Assembly (NCBI GenBank): GCA_021234155.1
Contig: JAJEKV010000046.1
Span: 3,347,510 to 3,411,509, forward strand
From: Isoetes taiwanensis
Lineage: Eukaryota; Streptophyta; Lycopodiopsida; Isoetales; Isoetaceae
Direction: 5' to 3'
Length of the DNA: 64,000 nt
Shown: piece after piece, positions 37,590 through 48,253 of the stretch
Layout of the letters: every line of letters begins with the position of its first letter
Numbering within the stretch: position 1 is the first letter of the stretch
Notes under the pieces: generated by a model
What the model saw: only the letters and a program-made list of their open reading frames with translations
Told to the model about the DNA's origin: nothing
Databases searched by the model: none
Translations under genes and position numbers: made by a program

Positions 37590-38110
37590 TCTCAGTAGCG
37601 CGCCGTTCAAAATTTGGACTTTAGTTTTTGACCAGGCGCGAGCGTGTGAGACATCGATCATTTTGATCAAAACATGTCCAATTTGGGTAAACTAAGGGTG
37701 TGAGGGCTAGCGAGGACTCAACAAATCGGGCAGAATGGACCCCTTGCTTGGTGATTTGGAGCTTGTTTAGGCAATTTTGAGCGGAGTCTCGCAGGTGGCG
37801 CTTCGTTCAAGAACTAAACTTTAGTTTCTTGACCGACCTGTTTGTGTTTCTCCAGTCCCATTTGGATCAAAACATGTCAATGTAAGTGAACTAAGGGTGT
37901 AGGGCTAACTTGGAGACTCAACAACAGGGGAGAATGCGGCCCTTACTTGGTGCGATTTGGAGCTTGTTTTGGTCTAGTTTGGACATGGTCTAAGTAATAC
38001 GAAGGTCTCCGTGGCGCTATCGTTCAAAAACTAAACTTTAGTTTCTTGACCGGTAGCGATGTGCGTGTGTGAGACATCACACTTTTGGTCCGAAAATGTC
38101 CTATTTTACT
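37590..38110 (+). repeat. About 200-bp tandem repeat, 2.6 units, in the LTR element
   Basis: Units start near 37590, 37790 and 38003. Shared blocks are CGTTCAA-AACTAAACTTTAGTTT, GATCAAAACATGTC, GGTGATTTGGAGCTTGTTT and GGTGTGAGGGCTA. Non-coding. Confidence 0.8.
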
Positions 38111-38207
38111 AAAAAACAAAACTACTACTTGTTAACTTCGCCTAATTAAGCAAGATTTGACACATAAACTACTCAAAATTATCTTGTATTAACAAATTTT
38201 TGATTAT

Positions 38208-38471
38208 TTACAACATATCTAATGGGGATCCCCTAATTAAATTAGCTAATTGCATGTCCTTCCTCATGAGGGTTACTCGCTTTGAATGAGCATTGTAAGC
38301 AGCCGTAGTCTTCAAAATGTTGGACCGGCTGCGCTCTGTTTGCTTCTTGAACCTTGGTCTCCACGCTCTCGTCCTCGCCCTCTCCTCTTCTTGTATCTCC
38401 TTTGACCTCCTTGGCCTTTTGGTCGGTTCATTTTGTCGAGGAAGTCGGCGGTTTGTTTGGTGCGGCGCCAT
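38208..38471 (-). pseudogene. Basic gag-like ORF of the LTR element
   Basis: An 87-residue minus-strand frame begins MAPHQTNRRLPRQNEPTKR and is rich in Arg, Lys and Glu. It is the first substantial frame about 1 kb inside the 5' LTR, where gag is expected. There is no zinc knuckle or capsid motif, so this is a positional guess. Confidence 0.35.
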
Positions 38472-38929
38472 GTTGACGGAGGTCGGGCGCCCTAAAATCG
38501 CCTTAGCAAGGGGGCGATTTTTCCAAAGAGGAACGTTAGAAATGGGGGTCCCTAGGTCTACTTATAGATGTCCAATTAGAGTCCGGGTTTCTAAGAAAAA
38601 AAAGTTTAATTATACTACCTATATGTGAAGACAAAGACATTAATATTGGCCATTAAGCTTGGCTATTAATATTATTTAACATTATTAAAGCTTAAATCTA
38701 ATTAAGAATCATATTTTAAACATAAGCGATGCCCGCCCTCGATTGGTTGTACGGGGGGTTCGGGGGGTTCAACCACGCGGGTGGGAGGTTTAATTCCGCT
38801 CTTTGTAGGGAATCCTTTTAAGATGAGGTTCAAATAGATTGAAAAGCTAGACTAATCTAGCTAATTCCTAGCTTAAAATTCGAGTTACCATGTTACTTTT
38901 TTTGAAATTTATCACAAGATGTTTTAGGA

Positions 38930-39330
38930 TCAATGTCTCACAGGGTGCGCCCTGCTCAATTTTAAAGATGTTTTAGGATCAATGTCTCCTGGTGGCAGCC
39001 CATCAATGTCTCACGGGTCGCCACCGCTCAAAGAGACTAAAAGTCACAGTTCTTTTGACGATCAATGTCTCACGAGGTCACGCCCTGCTCAAAGACTAAA
39101 GTGCGGTTCTTGTGATCAATGTCTCACGAGGTGCATACGCTCAAAAAACTAAAAGATGCGGTTCTTTGACGGTACGTGAGACTCCCTACGAGGAGGTTTT
39201 GGCTCATTCTTTTAGTCTTATTAAGTTCCAATTCATAATTAAGTTCCAATTCTTAGCTGTTAGGCTGTGAGACCACCTTTGAGGAGGTTTTGGCTCATTC
39301 TTTTAGTTTTATTAAGTTCCAATTCACTTA
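38930..39330 (+). repeat. Cluster of short repeats in the leader of the LTR element
   Basis: GATCAATGTCTC(AC) recurs about five times (near 38930, 38971, 39002, 39061, 39114), usually followed by a GC-rich bit and GCTCAAAGACTAAA. Then AGGAGGTTTTGGCTCATTC with TTATTAAGTTCCAATTC occurs twice (near 39190 and 39280). Confidence 0.8.
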
Positions 39331-39479
39331 ATTGGTTCAATTCCTTAGCTTTGTTACTAGCTTAGCACAAACTACAAAAATGAGAAAAACATTTCCCACT
39401 TTTTTAGGTTTGAGGATCCTATCAAGATTAGTACTACTGGGAGCATGGTGATTGCTTTTGCTCTTGATCTCAAGAACAT

Positions 39480-39495
39480 TGCTCCCGATACTCTT
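39480..39495 (-). other. Candidate primer binding site of the LTR element
   Basis: On the minus strand, two bases after the LTR end, the sequence GAGTATCGGGAGC resembles the initiator tRNA-Met site TGGTATCAGAGC. Only the GTATC and GAGC parts match, so this is weak but correctly placed. Confidence 0.4.
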
Positions 39496-40976
39496 TGTAA
39501 TCCCCTACTGCATTATCACGGTGCCTTGCAGGTATACAACGGAGTTCATCCCACTTGCAGTATCACGGTACACTGGGGCCCTCCACATATCTGCGTGGCC
39601 TTTAAGTCCCACGGTGGGAAGAATGAAGGGGTCATTTACCCAAATCTCCTCAGGCCTACCCTTGCGGAGCGTAAACATACATGTCGGTGTACAATAACAT
39701 CACATATCCACCTCGAAGGGTGGTCCATCACATCTGCATAGACAAAGATCAGCACAATACATATGGAAATCCTGCAAGGCTCGGACTCAAAGGGATGGCT
39801 GGCGGCAGGTCTCGAGTTCATTCTTGAGGCAGCAATTCATGGTCCAATGGATTTGGTGGCATAAGGCTATAGCTTAGGGTTATCCCTCCCATCGCCCCTC
39901 TGGCTGCACACTTCGCAGTAGGCTGAAAAGTGTTGGGACTGACATGGCCATGGGGTGCATAGCCAAAGGGGCTCACGTCTGCCAGGGCCCCACATCTCCC
40001 CGGCCAGATGGGGCAGGTGAGATCCTCCTCCAGAGATCTACATCTTTGACTCAAAGGTGACTAGAGGGCCTTTGCCCTTATTCGACTTGAACTCCTTTGG
40101 AAGGTCATATCCACCACCCCAGTGTCGAGCCCATGCCTTGCCTTGCCCATTGGCAAGCCATTAGACCTAGTCACAATGATCCCGGTGAGGGCCTTACACA
40201 CACGGAGGATGGTTTCAAGAGTCGAACACTCCAGCCTCCTCCCTTAGCCCGATGCCCCTTCACCCCAACAGGTGTGGTTCTTGTGCACAGGGGCTAAAAC
40301 TAGTAATGCACTAAGAGGGACTAGCTAGGAGCATCATCTACTAAGCTTTAAGTCTCTACCCCCTTCCCAATACAATGAGTCCTGAGAATCACATCCGGTC
40401 CATCATATCAACATAAGTAAAATAAGAACTTTGGTTAGAGTCAATCTCGGGATCGCTTTTGGCTACTAAAGGGTGATTTAATAGGCTAAACCTACTGGTT
40501 CGAAGGCTGGAATAAGGTTTAGGCTATTCAATCGACCAAATACCCTGATCCTGGTTCCTCCTCTGATCCGAAGCGTCCCATGTCTACATTACGCCGGGAT
40601 CGCGTCCCGGAAGGATGATCCCGACAAAATACAGGCGCCTTTGGTCGTGGGAGTTGGAATTGACTCTCAGGCGAATAGTCGGGGCTGCGGAAGTGCGTGG
40701 TGAAAAGGGAAAGTTAGGGTTTGGTGCCTTATGTAGGCTGTCCGGTTAGGTTAGGGTTTCCATGACCCTTGGTCTACCTTTAATGGGTTAAAAGGGTCTA
40801 AAGTCTTGCTTACATTGCTAAATTATGCTTGCCCATTGCAAAACCCGACCCCTAAAGAGCGCCCTTGCTTGCCATTACACATGCATTACCGCGTCGAGTT
40901 GGGGCGATAATCAGCGTAATGATTGCAATCCGAGTATACGTCACGGGACCATTATCTTTGTCTTTGGAATATCACA
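39496..40976 (-). repeat. 5' LTR of the 30-41 kb element
   Basis: 1481 bp, aligned end to end with 29992-31457. The inner end reads TGTAATCCCC where the other LTR reads TGTGGCGTCCCC, so one terminus is mutated. Confidence 0.9.
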
Positions 40977-41481
40977 CTTGAGGAGATGGCACATGATGTT
41001 GATGTGACAAATAATGATGTAGCAAGGATTTTTCTTTTTTGATAGTTGTTGACTAAGCAACTTTTTGGTGACAAACCATACTTGGTGACAAGGGTATGAT
41101 GTGACCTGGCCATGATGAGGTGGCAATGACTTGGACTCCAATGATCCCGATGGCACTATACAGTCATGACCTCTACGGTATATATAAGCTAGATATATCT
41201 ATAGGCTAGATTGTCTTTACATTATGTACGTCTTTAAGCTAGATATAGGCTAGTATCAAAGGGACAATTTGTTAATTACCATCTTAAATGGTGTACTTAG
41301 TTCAACATTCCTATGAAGAAAAATTTGTACAACTTCAATTCAATTCTACTCAATTCTATTCCTAGATAATCTTAAATGAATTGATATAACAAGATGCTTA
41401 AAAGTTTTGGTCGGACAATAAGTATAGAGCATGGCTCGAAAAATAATTCAAGCTCTACCAGATAGTTTACGTTTATATAAA

Positions 41482-41545
41482 ACAAGAAATTTATCGCGGC
41501 GGCCAAGGCCGCCGCGAACATTTCTCTTTCTCAACCCTATGTGTG
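41482..41545 (-). repeat. Conserved segment with perfect GC palindrome, copy 1
   Basis: An 11-bp-arm palindrome (arm TCGCGGCGGCC, AA centre) at 41494-41517. It is preceded by ACAAG at 41482 and followed by GAACATTTCTCTTTCTC and AACCCT. The same segment occurs at 51772-51830 with the same spacing. It resembles a transposon terminus with a hairpin. Confidence 0.7.
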
Positions 41546-43132
41546 TATAGAAGTGACTCGGGCATGTTGGATATACCAGTTGCATAAAATTATTCAAAGA
41601 AATATCTGCACATATATTGAAAAAGAAAAGGATAGTGTTACTCCAAGGGATAGTACTTGGTCCAATCCAAGAACCAAATGGATATTGGATAACTAAGATT
41701 CTGTCTGAGTAATGATGCTCATGTGGCAAGGCTACATATGCGATTAAGAAGACCATAACTAAGGCAATCAAAGTGTTTGCACTAACAAAAGCTCGTGGAT
41801 ATGGATGCATTCCTGGGTTTTTCCGTTTATTGCAACTCTAGCAAGCATTGCTATGTTGAATCAGAAACCCCCAGTGTTGGCTGAGAAATAGAAAGGCCCA
41901 TAGACAAATGGTGAAAGGTCCATAGACAAATGGTGAACAATTTGTATCATTTGATCTTTCCAGTCTGCTTGCAAAGTAAGACACACATTTTTCAAGTAGG
42001 GATTATTGTACATAGCACTCAAAGCATAACGATATTTAAATGACCTCTTAAAATTCTCTCTGTTTGATGCTGCAGTTTATTTGTTTATGGCACCTATTAA
42101 AAATCTCTTAGTTTCTACTGAGAATAACACTGCAATTGAGTGAATGAAACAAACCTAATTGGATCCTCAAAGCTTTTCAACGATTCTAGCAAAGACTTCT
42201 GATCTTTTGCATTTGTTTCCATCTGGAAGCTTAAGAAAAATTAAGCGCAATGCAAATGAATTTGTTCTATTAGATATCGAAACATTTGAAGGATCAATAT
42301 GATGTTACAAATTTCCATTAAATAAGGATGCCATCATGACATAAATAGAAGTAAGCTCTGAATAGACGTCAAAACTGAGAACCTGTCAGAAATCGAACTT
42401 ATGCATCCCAAAGCTTGGATTCCATGGAATTCTCGCTTCCTGCACAATCCCCTGTTTCCATCCTCTTCCTCTGTTTCCACATTCTCTCTGCCATAGCAAA
42501 GCCCGTGCAAGAAGACAAAGCTTGGCAAGCAAATCTTTGCTTGCAAATCTAACAAAGCCCTGTGCAAGTCTAACTATGGCAAAGCCCCTTTCTGCATTGG
42601 CAAACCGTGAAGATCGTTGAAGGAAGGGCAGGCTATTTTGCACGGGACATTCGGCGGTCGGAAACAAAGGAAATCGTCTAAAGTTTCTTCTAGCCGGTTA
42701 ACAATCATCTCTTTCCATCCTACGTTTTTCTGCCGAGAGCGTCCTCTGTTTAGAAAGCCGAGCCAAGCTTGAATCGAGAGCTGTTCCGGACCAAGGCGGG
42801 GCCGAGCTTGAATCCGTAGCATGAATCCATAGATTTTCCATTGTAAAGTGTGTCGGCTGAAATGGCGAAATGGCAGAGGGTATCGTGAGAAAAAAAATCA
42901 TTTATTTGCAGGATGTTGAAATATAGGAGAATCATGCGGATGCATCGAGAGAGAAGGAGCCAAGCATCTCGAAGTCATGTCGAATAGGGCTCGGGACCCA
43001 CGCCCGGCGGAGAACAAGAGCTCACATCATGATAGGCGCAGGAAAACAGGGGAAGAAGGTATCTACCACTGATCCAAGAAGGCCTTCATATAGTGCATGA
43101 AGTCGGCGGAGATCTGGCCAAGGAACAATGAG

Positions 43133-43173
43133 TAATGATGTAACGGCTCTCTCCTCCACGTCATATATTCCAA
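43133..43173 (-). repeat. 41-bp repeat, copy 1
   Basis: From TAATGATGTAACGGCTCTC to ATATATTCCAA; identical to 45830-45870. On the minus strand the shared stretch can encode GIYDVEERAVTSL in an open frame here. Confidence 0.8.
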
Positions 43174-43255
43174 TACCCCCACTCAAAGGGATGCCGAAAT
43201 GCAATGAAGGCTCCCTTTGAATCAAGAGTCCTTCAGCTGCAACAAGCGCCCACTC

Positions 43256-44600
43256 ATAGTTGGGACCGACCTAGGTCGGCCCCAAAATCGGCGTCAGGAG
43301 CCTAGGGTGAAGTCGGGCCTAATCCGACCGCCAGGGGCCGGACTGGTGTAAAAAACCTAAAAAAGATTGCCTTTTTTTTATCTATTGCATCGGTAGGCCG
43401 CGAATCTCACTGGAATGCAGACCATTTTCGACCAAATTTGGGCAGCCAAATTCCTTCCTGAGTATTTCCACTCTCTGTTTCAATGAATGCAATGCAGGCC
43501 ATAGCCAAATCGAGCTCCAGGTAAGGTTTCTTCTACATGTTTTTTCGTTTATAGTCTGGGAGCGTAAAATAAAATGTGTTTGGATGCTTGTTTGGCAATA
43601 AAGATGCCAGCTGATCTTAGTTCTCAGCCAAAACATCACCAACAGATCTTGGTTTTTAGTAAAACAGACTCAACAGGTAATATTTCCGCCATTTTTATGA
43701 TCTTGTGTCGTTTCATTCAAATGCCCATGTCTGCTTTTTTATTCTTTCCCATATTTTATGTTACTAAAGTTCTTGGTCCAGACGTCTTTATCAGGGATTC
43801 TCAATGCTGGATTCTCAATGCTGGTAAGGTAAGTGAATCAATAATCTATGTTTGGATACAATTTTTGCAGGAATAGTTTTGAGGCCATTCTTGCACTTCT
43901 GTATTACATCTAATTCCATCTTATGGCTGTTTTCAGTTGGCCTACAAATTCTTGGCAGACAACTATATGCAAAGCTAAATATATGGATCTGTGGTGTGGT
44001 TCTAACTAGAAAGGTAATCACTTTCCTGCTTGATCATAGTCTCACTGCCTTTTGTTCATGCACCTATAATGTTTACACATAGAGACAGACTATTGCCATG
44101 TATGAAACTGCTATTGCCATGTATGAAACTGCTGGGTTAGATGATTTGTTCAATAATTATATTTGTGCTTGGTCTATTAATCACAGAAATTTACTCTCAT
44201 ATTTTAGATTGTGTAAAACATAAACAGTGGACACTATTTGCAAGGTGCTAACTCAAGCAGACCCAGATACTTGTCGCCAATGTTTCTGCTGTAGGGATTA
44301 AGCTTGAAACAATGGATTGGAAAAGGTAATTTAAGAATTGAGTAGTTCTTATTTCTTGTATTATTATAATTTGGATGTTCCTAAGTTGTTTAAGCTCTAG
44401 TCTTCTTTCTATCTTGCTATTTATTCAGAAGTAACGGTTTTTGAAGATGTATTACATGTTGTTTACAAATTATCTGCAGGAAAATAAAAGCTTTAATTTT
44501 GGCAGAATAGGTCGGTAGGTCGGCGAAAAATCCCCACCTAGGTCGGCCTTGTCCCACCTAGGTCGGCAGGTCGGCCAGGTCGGTGGGTCGGCCCAACTAT
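43256..44600. mobile_element. Mutator-like TIR element with exon-like interior (1.35 kb)
   Basis: The left end reads ATAGTTGGGACCGACC and the right end, reverse complemented, ATAGTTGGGCCGACCC, followed by further GGTCGG-type repeats at both sides. The flanking decamers GCGCCCACTC (43246-43255) and GCCCCCACTC (44601-44610) match at 9 of 10 bases, in the 9-10-bp size range of Mutator-like elements. No transposase is visible. The interior shows several exon-like pieces with plausible splice sites, suggesting a gene-capturing (Pack-MULE-like) element. Confidence 0.65.
43852..44013 (+). pseudogene. Captured exon-like fragment, hydrophobic
   Basis: Opens beside an acceptor TTTTTGCAG near 43871 and ends near a donor-like AAAG-GTAATC at about 44014. 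It encodes LRPFLHFCITSNSILWLF and GLQILGRQLYAKLNIWICG, which look like one or two membrane segments. A second acceptor, GTTTTCAG, lies inside near 43938. The source gene is not recognised. Confidence 0.35.
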
Positions 44601-45158
44601 GCCCCCACTCGATAGTATGCCAAAAGCATCAAGCTGATTAGCTTTGCTCCACCACCTCACCATCTGTTCATTGTTGGCCTTATGTAGAAATGATTATCAT
44701 CAGAAATCTCTTTCAATCTGCATTCCAATCTTCATACGGGCAGAGACATCCACCCAACAAGAGAAGTCCAAGCTTGGCACAAATGAGAAATCTTTTTCCA
44801 CGGGAGGAACAAAATGCATATAAGACTCCATGTCATCTCCACGTCATGTCTCAAATAAAAGCCTTTCCCACTAATATGTATGCGACATGTCCTTAATATA
44901 TAAGACACCTCTTATATTTTATGTTTTTCCACTGCACTGCATAAAAACGAAGAACAACAAAAACACCAAGATCTCTGTGGAAGAACAGCAAGAACACAAA
45001 GATCTCTGGACAAATCAGATAGATCTGGATGTGAATCTGAGGAAAATGGGAAGAATGGCCTTCGGGATTGAAGAAAAAGCCAGAAGTTCCAGAATTTTTA
45101 GAGAATTTTCAGAGCTGTTAATCTTCCCATCAGAACTGCAATTTCAGAACTGTTTAAT

Positions 45159-45275
45159 TCCGCAGAGATCTTCATGTAGCCTGATTTCACATTCTGCAGA
45201 GATCTTCATGTAGCCTGAGTTCTGCAGAGATCTTCGTGTAGCCCGAGTGCAATTCTGCAGAGATCTTATGAGCCC
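45159..45275 (+). repeat. Four tandem copies of a TCTGCAGAGATCTTCATGTA unit
   Basis: Units near 45160, 45194, 45223 and 45255 with variable spacing of about 29-35 bases, each followed by GCC(T/C)GA. Confidence 0.85.
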
Positions 45276-45829
45276 GAGGAGTGATCGGTGACGACTTGGC
45301 ATTGTGTATGACTTGAATTTATCGCCGCTTGAGATTTTACGAAAAATAAGCTCCTCAAAGCACATTAAGTCTTCAATTGAAAGTTCTCGGGTTCTTGCAA
45401 ATCCTGTTAGAAATGAGCCCGAGGCCCTGAATAGAGATGGAGGCGGTTCTTGAACAGGAAGATTGATCATTTTCGAGAATTGCCTTTCCTTGCCGGTGGT
45501 GAGACTTGATACCCGGGCTCCGCCGAGAAGTTGGCGGATTGAGCTGAAGTGGCGAGAATACCAGCTTCTTGGCGCCCGCTTCAGCTCCACTAAAAATTCT
45601 TTTTAAGGCATCCTTCTTCAGCGACAAGAAGAATCTCATTAACTGCATTTTGCAGCATAGAGAATTTGTATGAGGGTTTCCAGGAAGAAAATAAGACATC
45701 AAAATTGTACGGAATGCAATTGGGACATGTCACAAAAGCATCCGTGGAAAAGCTATCGAGTCTTATTTTCTTAGGTGTACCAATCAAACTCTAAGAAATT
45801 TAGGACAAGCTTGCCATGGAAAAAGGGCC

Positions 45830-45870
45830 TAATGATGTAACGGCTCTCTCCTCCACGTCATATATTCCAA
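45830..45870 (-). repeat. 41-bp repeat, copy 2
   Basis: Identical to 43133-43173, 2.7 kb away in the same orientation; flanking bases share only scattered similarity. Confidence 0.8.
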
Positions 45871-46469
45871 CAGCAGAGCCTTCTTTTGCAGGCGTCAAGC
45901 AAAAGAAGAGGGTATCTCTTACCTCTACAAAGAGGAACTGAAGAGGTCGAATCTAACCTGGATTTTTCTACGGACTCCCAGAAAAGTGTCTCATCTTCGA
46001 AATCTCAATAGCATATTTCTCACCACAGATGGCTCATGTACACCATATAAAGATTCAAAAATTTCAGTTCCTAATTTCAGGATTGACTGAGCAAAGCTTT
46101 TATCTGGTTCGTATCCCAAAGAATACCATAGCTAAAGAATACCATAGCTGTTGCTGCCATTCTCGAGATAAGTCTCAAACAGCTTTCATGGCCTGGGCCC
46201 ATCAAATCACATTACCCTGGATTGAATTAGTTGCAAAGACTGTAATTGGTCTCATCAACTCTCCAACAATGTACAGAGAAGTAAGGAGGAAAAATGATTA
46301 ATAAGGCTCTCTCAATCCATATACTATACACGAATGAAGCAACTGGGTCTATCTTTGTATAATGGTACGCTAGACCCTTATAACATGAATGAAAATTCTG
46401 AGACACCATAGATGTAGGCCGGATGGATCAAGGGAAAGAATAGAGCTGGTTGAGTATGAGACACGGGGC

Positions 46470-46930
46470 TCAGCCATGGTGCATTGCTAACGTGGCCTGA
46501 GAATAAGAAATTGGTGGCGGCATATTCGCACCATGGTTAGGCATTGCTCTTGCAAAATGTACAAACTGGGAATTGTGAATAGCTGAAGGAATGGGCCCTG
46601 AAGAAGTCACTGTTGGTGCAATGGGCTGCATCATCGGGTTCATGTAAGTACATACCCACACCTGGAGAACTCATAGGTGATGACATATTATTTGCTTGAC
46701 CTGTAATGGATGGGTGACTCTGTTGCCTGGCCTCCCCATTGTTGTTAACATTAGTTATGTCATGGATGCTAGTCCGTCTCTTATCCTTGTTGATGGAGTT
46801 TAGCCGAATAAAATATTTCTGTGCATGAATGGCTACTTGTGTTGGTGTTCGAGAAATCACAAAATTCTTGGAAATACTCCGCCAATGGCCCTTGCCCAGT
46901 AAAAAGCACAATCTGCATTCCAGAGGATTT
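46470..46930 (-). pseudogene. SHAQKYF-class (DIVARICATA-like) MYB, C-terminal part, frameshifted
   Basis: The minus strand encodes [20 protein letters not shown], then [20 protein letters not shown] and RTSIHDIT. This is the second MYB repeat of plant DIVARICATA/I-box-binding factors with the signature (S)HAQKYF, here IHAQKYF. These are nuclear DNA-binding regulators. After GVGMY the frame shifts by one; the downstream frame gives [15 protein letters not shown] and PPPISYSQATLAMHHG before TGA at 46472-46470, a plausible natural C-terminus. The start of the second repeat and the first SANT repeat are missing. Pseudogene or sequence error. Confidence 0.8.
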
Positions 46931-47439
46931 GGAGTGCTGCCAAATAAGATCCAGCATACGATGATTTAATCCATTGTTTCTTCTCTTCTTTCAGGTTGTA
47001 TAGGGATGCAATTGCATCCTCTACATGGAGAAAAACCTGCCCAAGCTCTGTATAAAATGGAAGATCAGTATGCGCTTGAATCATGTCCATTAATTACTTT
47101 CTTAATTTGTACAATCTCGAGTTCTTCGTCGAAACCATAGCCATGGAAAATGCGAGCTCTTCCAAGGTTCCGGCAGCCCAGGAGCTCGATCTTCACATTT
47201 TTAAATGTCAAGCAAGAGATAAGCATTCTGCGGCAGTCCGAAGCAAACCACATGGAGACATTGCCTTCAAAAAATTAAAATTCGAAGGAAGGAAAGCAGA
47301 CAGAGGAGGAGCTCGGATGAGCTCTTCAGATTTCTTAATCTCGCCATGGAGTTCCTTTCCGCTTCTGTGCGCCAAAAGTGGCTATGGCAATGGCACCTAA
47401 GCTGCTTCTGCAAAAACCGCTTATGCAAAAATCGCAACA
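46931..47439 (-). other. Region upstream of the MYB fragment
   Basis: Minus-strand open frame 47090-46931 (ELGQVFLHVEDAIASLYNLK) runs into the MYB frame one base out of phase. It may hold a degraded upstream exon, but it does not match the first DIVARICATA repeat. Confidence 0.3.
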
Positions 47440-47493
47440 GAAGGGGCACGATCAAATTATATACGCCTGAATCTGGTTAGGGTCCCAAGAAAT

Positions 47494-47590
47494 GGAAACC
47501 TCCCAAATTTTCGTTCTTGGAAACCTCCCCAGCTTTCCATGAAGCCTGGGGAGGTTTCCAATTCTGCTAACTTGGGGAGGTTTCCATAGA
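47494..47590. repeat. Left subterminal GGAAACCTCCC array
   Basis: Two GGAAACCTCCC units followed by two GGGGAGGTTTCC units, so the cluster can fold on itself. Confidence 0.85.
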
Positions 47591-47809
47591 AGCCCCAAAA
47601 TCTATTTTAGTTTATGATATTTTTTGATCTACGTTAACAGCCATTCATAATGATCCTAAAGTTAATGTCTACGGCTAGAACTAATCCTTTTCTATTTTCG
47701 TATGCAATTCTATTTCTGCTGCATGCTTTCTTTTTTTCAGGGCATTCTTGAAGCCATAGCAGGAGCGTCGAATTTTGAAGAGCGGTACAACAATTTCGAT
47801 TCCCATTCC

Positions 47810-48250
47810 GATTTTGAATACCAGTGCCAGGTTTTGAAGACTAGTTGCGATTCTGATTTTGAAGACCAGTTGTTTGTTGAAGGAGAGCTTGGATTTTGAA
47901 GATTGGCCAAAGAAAAGTTCAAAAAGAGTACTCAAGGTGTATAGTCAGGCCGAATGATCCTTCCTTCTTATTCTTAGCAGAGAGGCGAAGCTTATTTATT
48001 CTTTTAGTTTGAGCAAAACTTTTCCAATTGAGCAACTTTTCTTTTTCGAGGATTGAAGTTTTGTTTGTGAGAAGTGGGCAGTAGGAGCCCCATTTCCTAT
48101 TTGAAGACACCGCCTCTTATTTCTGATTTCCATGCTGATTCACAGGCCGATTTGAAGACCAGTGCCGATTTTGAAGACCAGTCTGTTGTTTGTTGAAGGG
48201 AGCTTTGGATTTTGAAGACCAACTGCCTATTTTGAAGACGGATTTTGCAA
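47810..48250 (+). repeat. Repeated GATTTTGAAGACCAGT units
   Basis: Two clusters (47805-47905 and 48145-48245) contain many copies of TTTTGAAGAC with variable spacing, and both share TTGTTTGTTGAAGG-GAGC. They lie inside the Mutator-like element. Confidence 0.8.
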
Positions 48251-48253
48251 CAG

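Larger units (their letters stand above)
29992..40976 (-). mobile_element. LTR retrotransposon, complete ends, decayed coding (11.0 kb)
   Basis: Direct repeats of 1466 bp (29992-31457) and 1481 bp (39496-40976) bound an 8.0-kb interior. Outermost bases on the plus strand are TGTGGCG and TATCACA, consistent with TG...CA ends. A perfect 5-bp target duplication CTTGA flanks the whole unit (29987-29991 and 40977-40981). Minus orientation is favoured by a primer-site-like GAGTATCGGGAGC beside the right LTR and a purine-rich GTGGAGAA beside the left LTR. Interior coding is too degraded to find protease, RT or integrase, so the superfamily is open. Confidence 0.85.
40982..43245. other. Mostly unrecognised DNA right of the LTR element
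   Basis: Contains the palindrome-bearing segment at 41482-41545 and a run near 41836-41890 that could be an exon end (AMLNQKPPVLAEK then stop) of an unidentified small protein. Around 42480-42600 a GCAAAGCC-CTGTGCAAG-type motif repeats. Minus strand 43225-43022 holds a Gly/Leu-rich open frame (FGIPLSGGIGIYDVEERAVT). Confidence 0.35.
44611..46469. other. Unrecognised DNA with short repeats
   Basis: Holds a tandem TCTGCAGAGATCTTC array at 45159-45275 and the second 41-bp repeat at 45830-45870. Minus-strand frames at 45590-45144 and 45787-45590 (KKIRLDSFSTDAFVTCPNC) are open but unidentified; they could be exons of a host gene. Confidence 0.35.

Noticed and set aside
41494-41517. Intrinsic transcription terminator
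   Set aside because: Plant nuclear DNA does not use such terminators, and the segment is duplicated as a repeat.
41448-41810. Plastid- or mitochondrion-derived insert
   Set aside because: I could not match the reading frames to any organellar gene.
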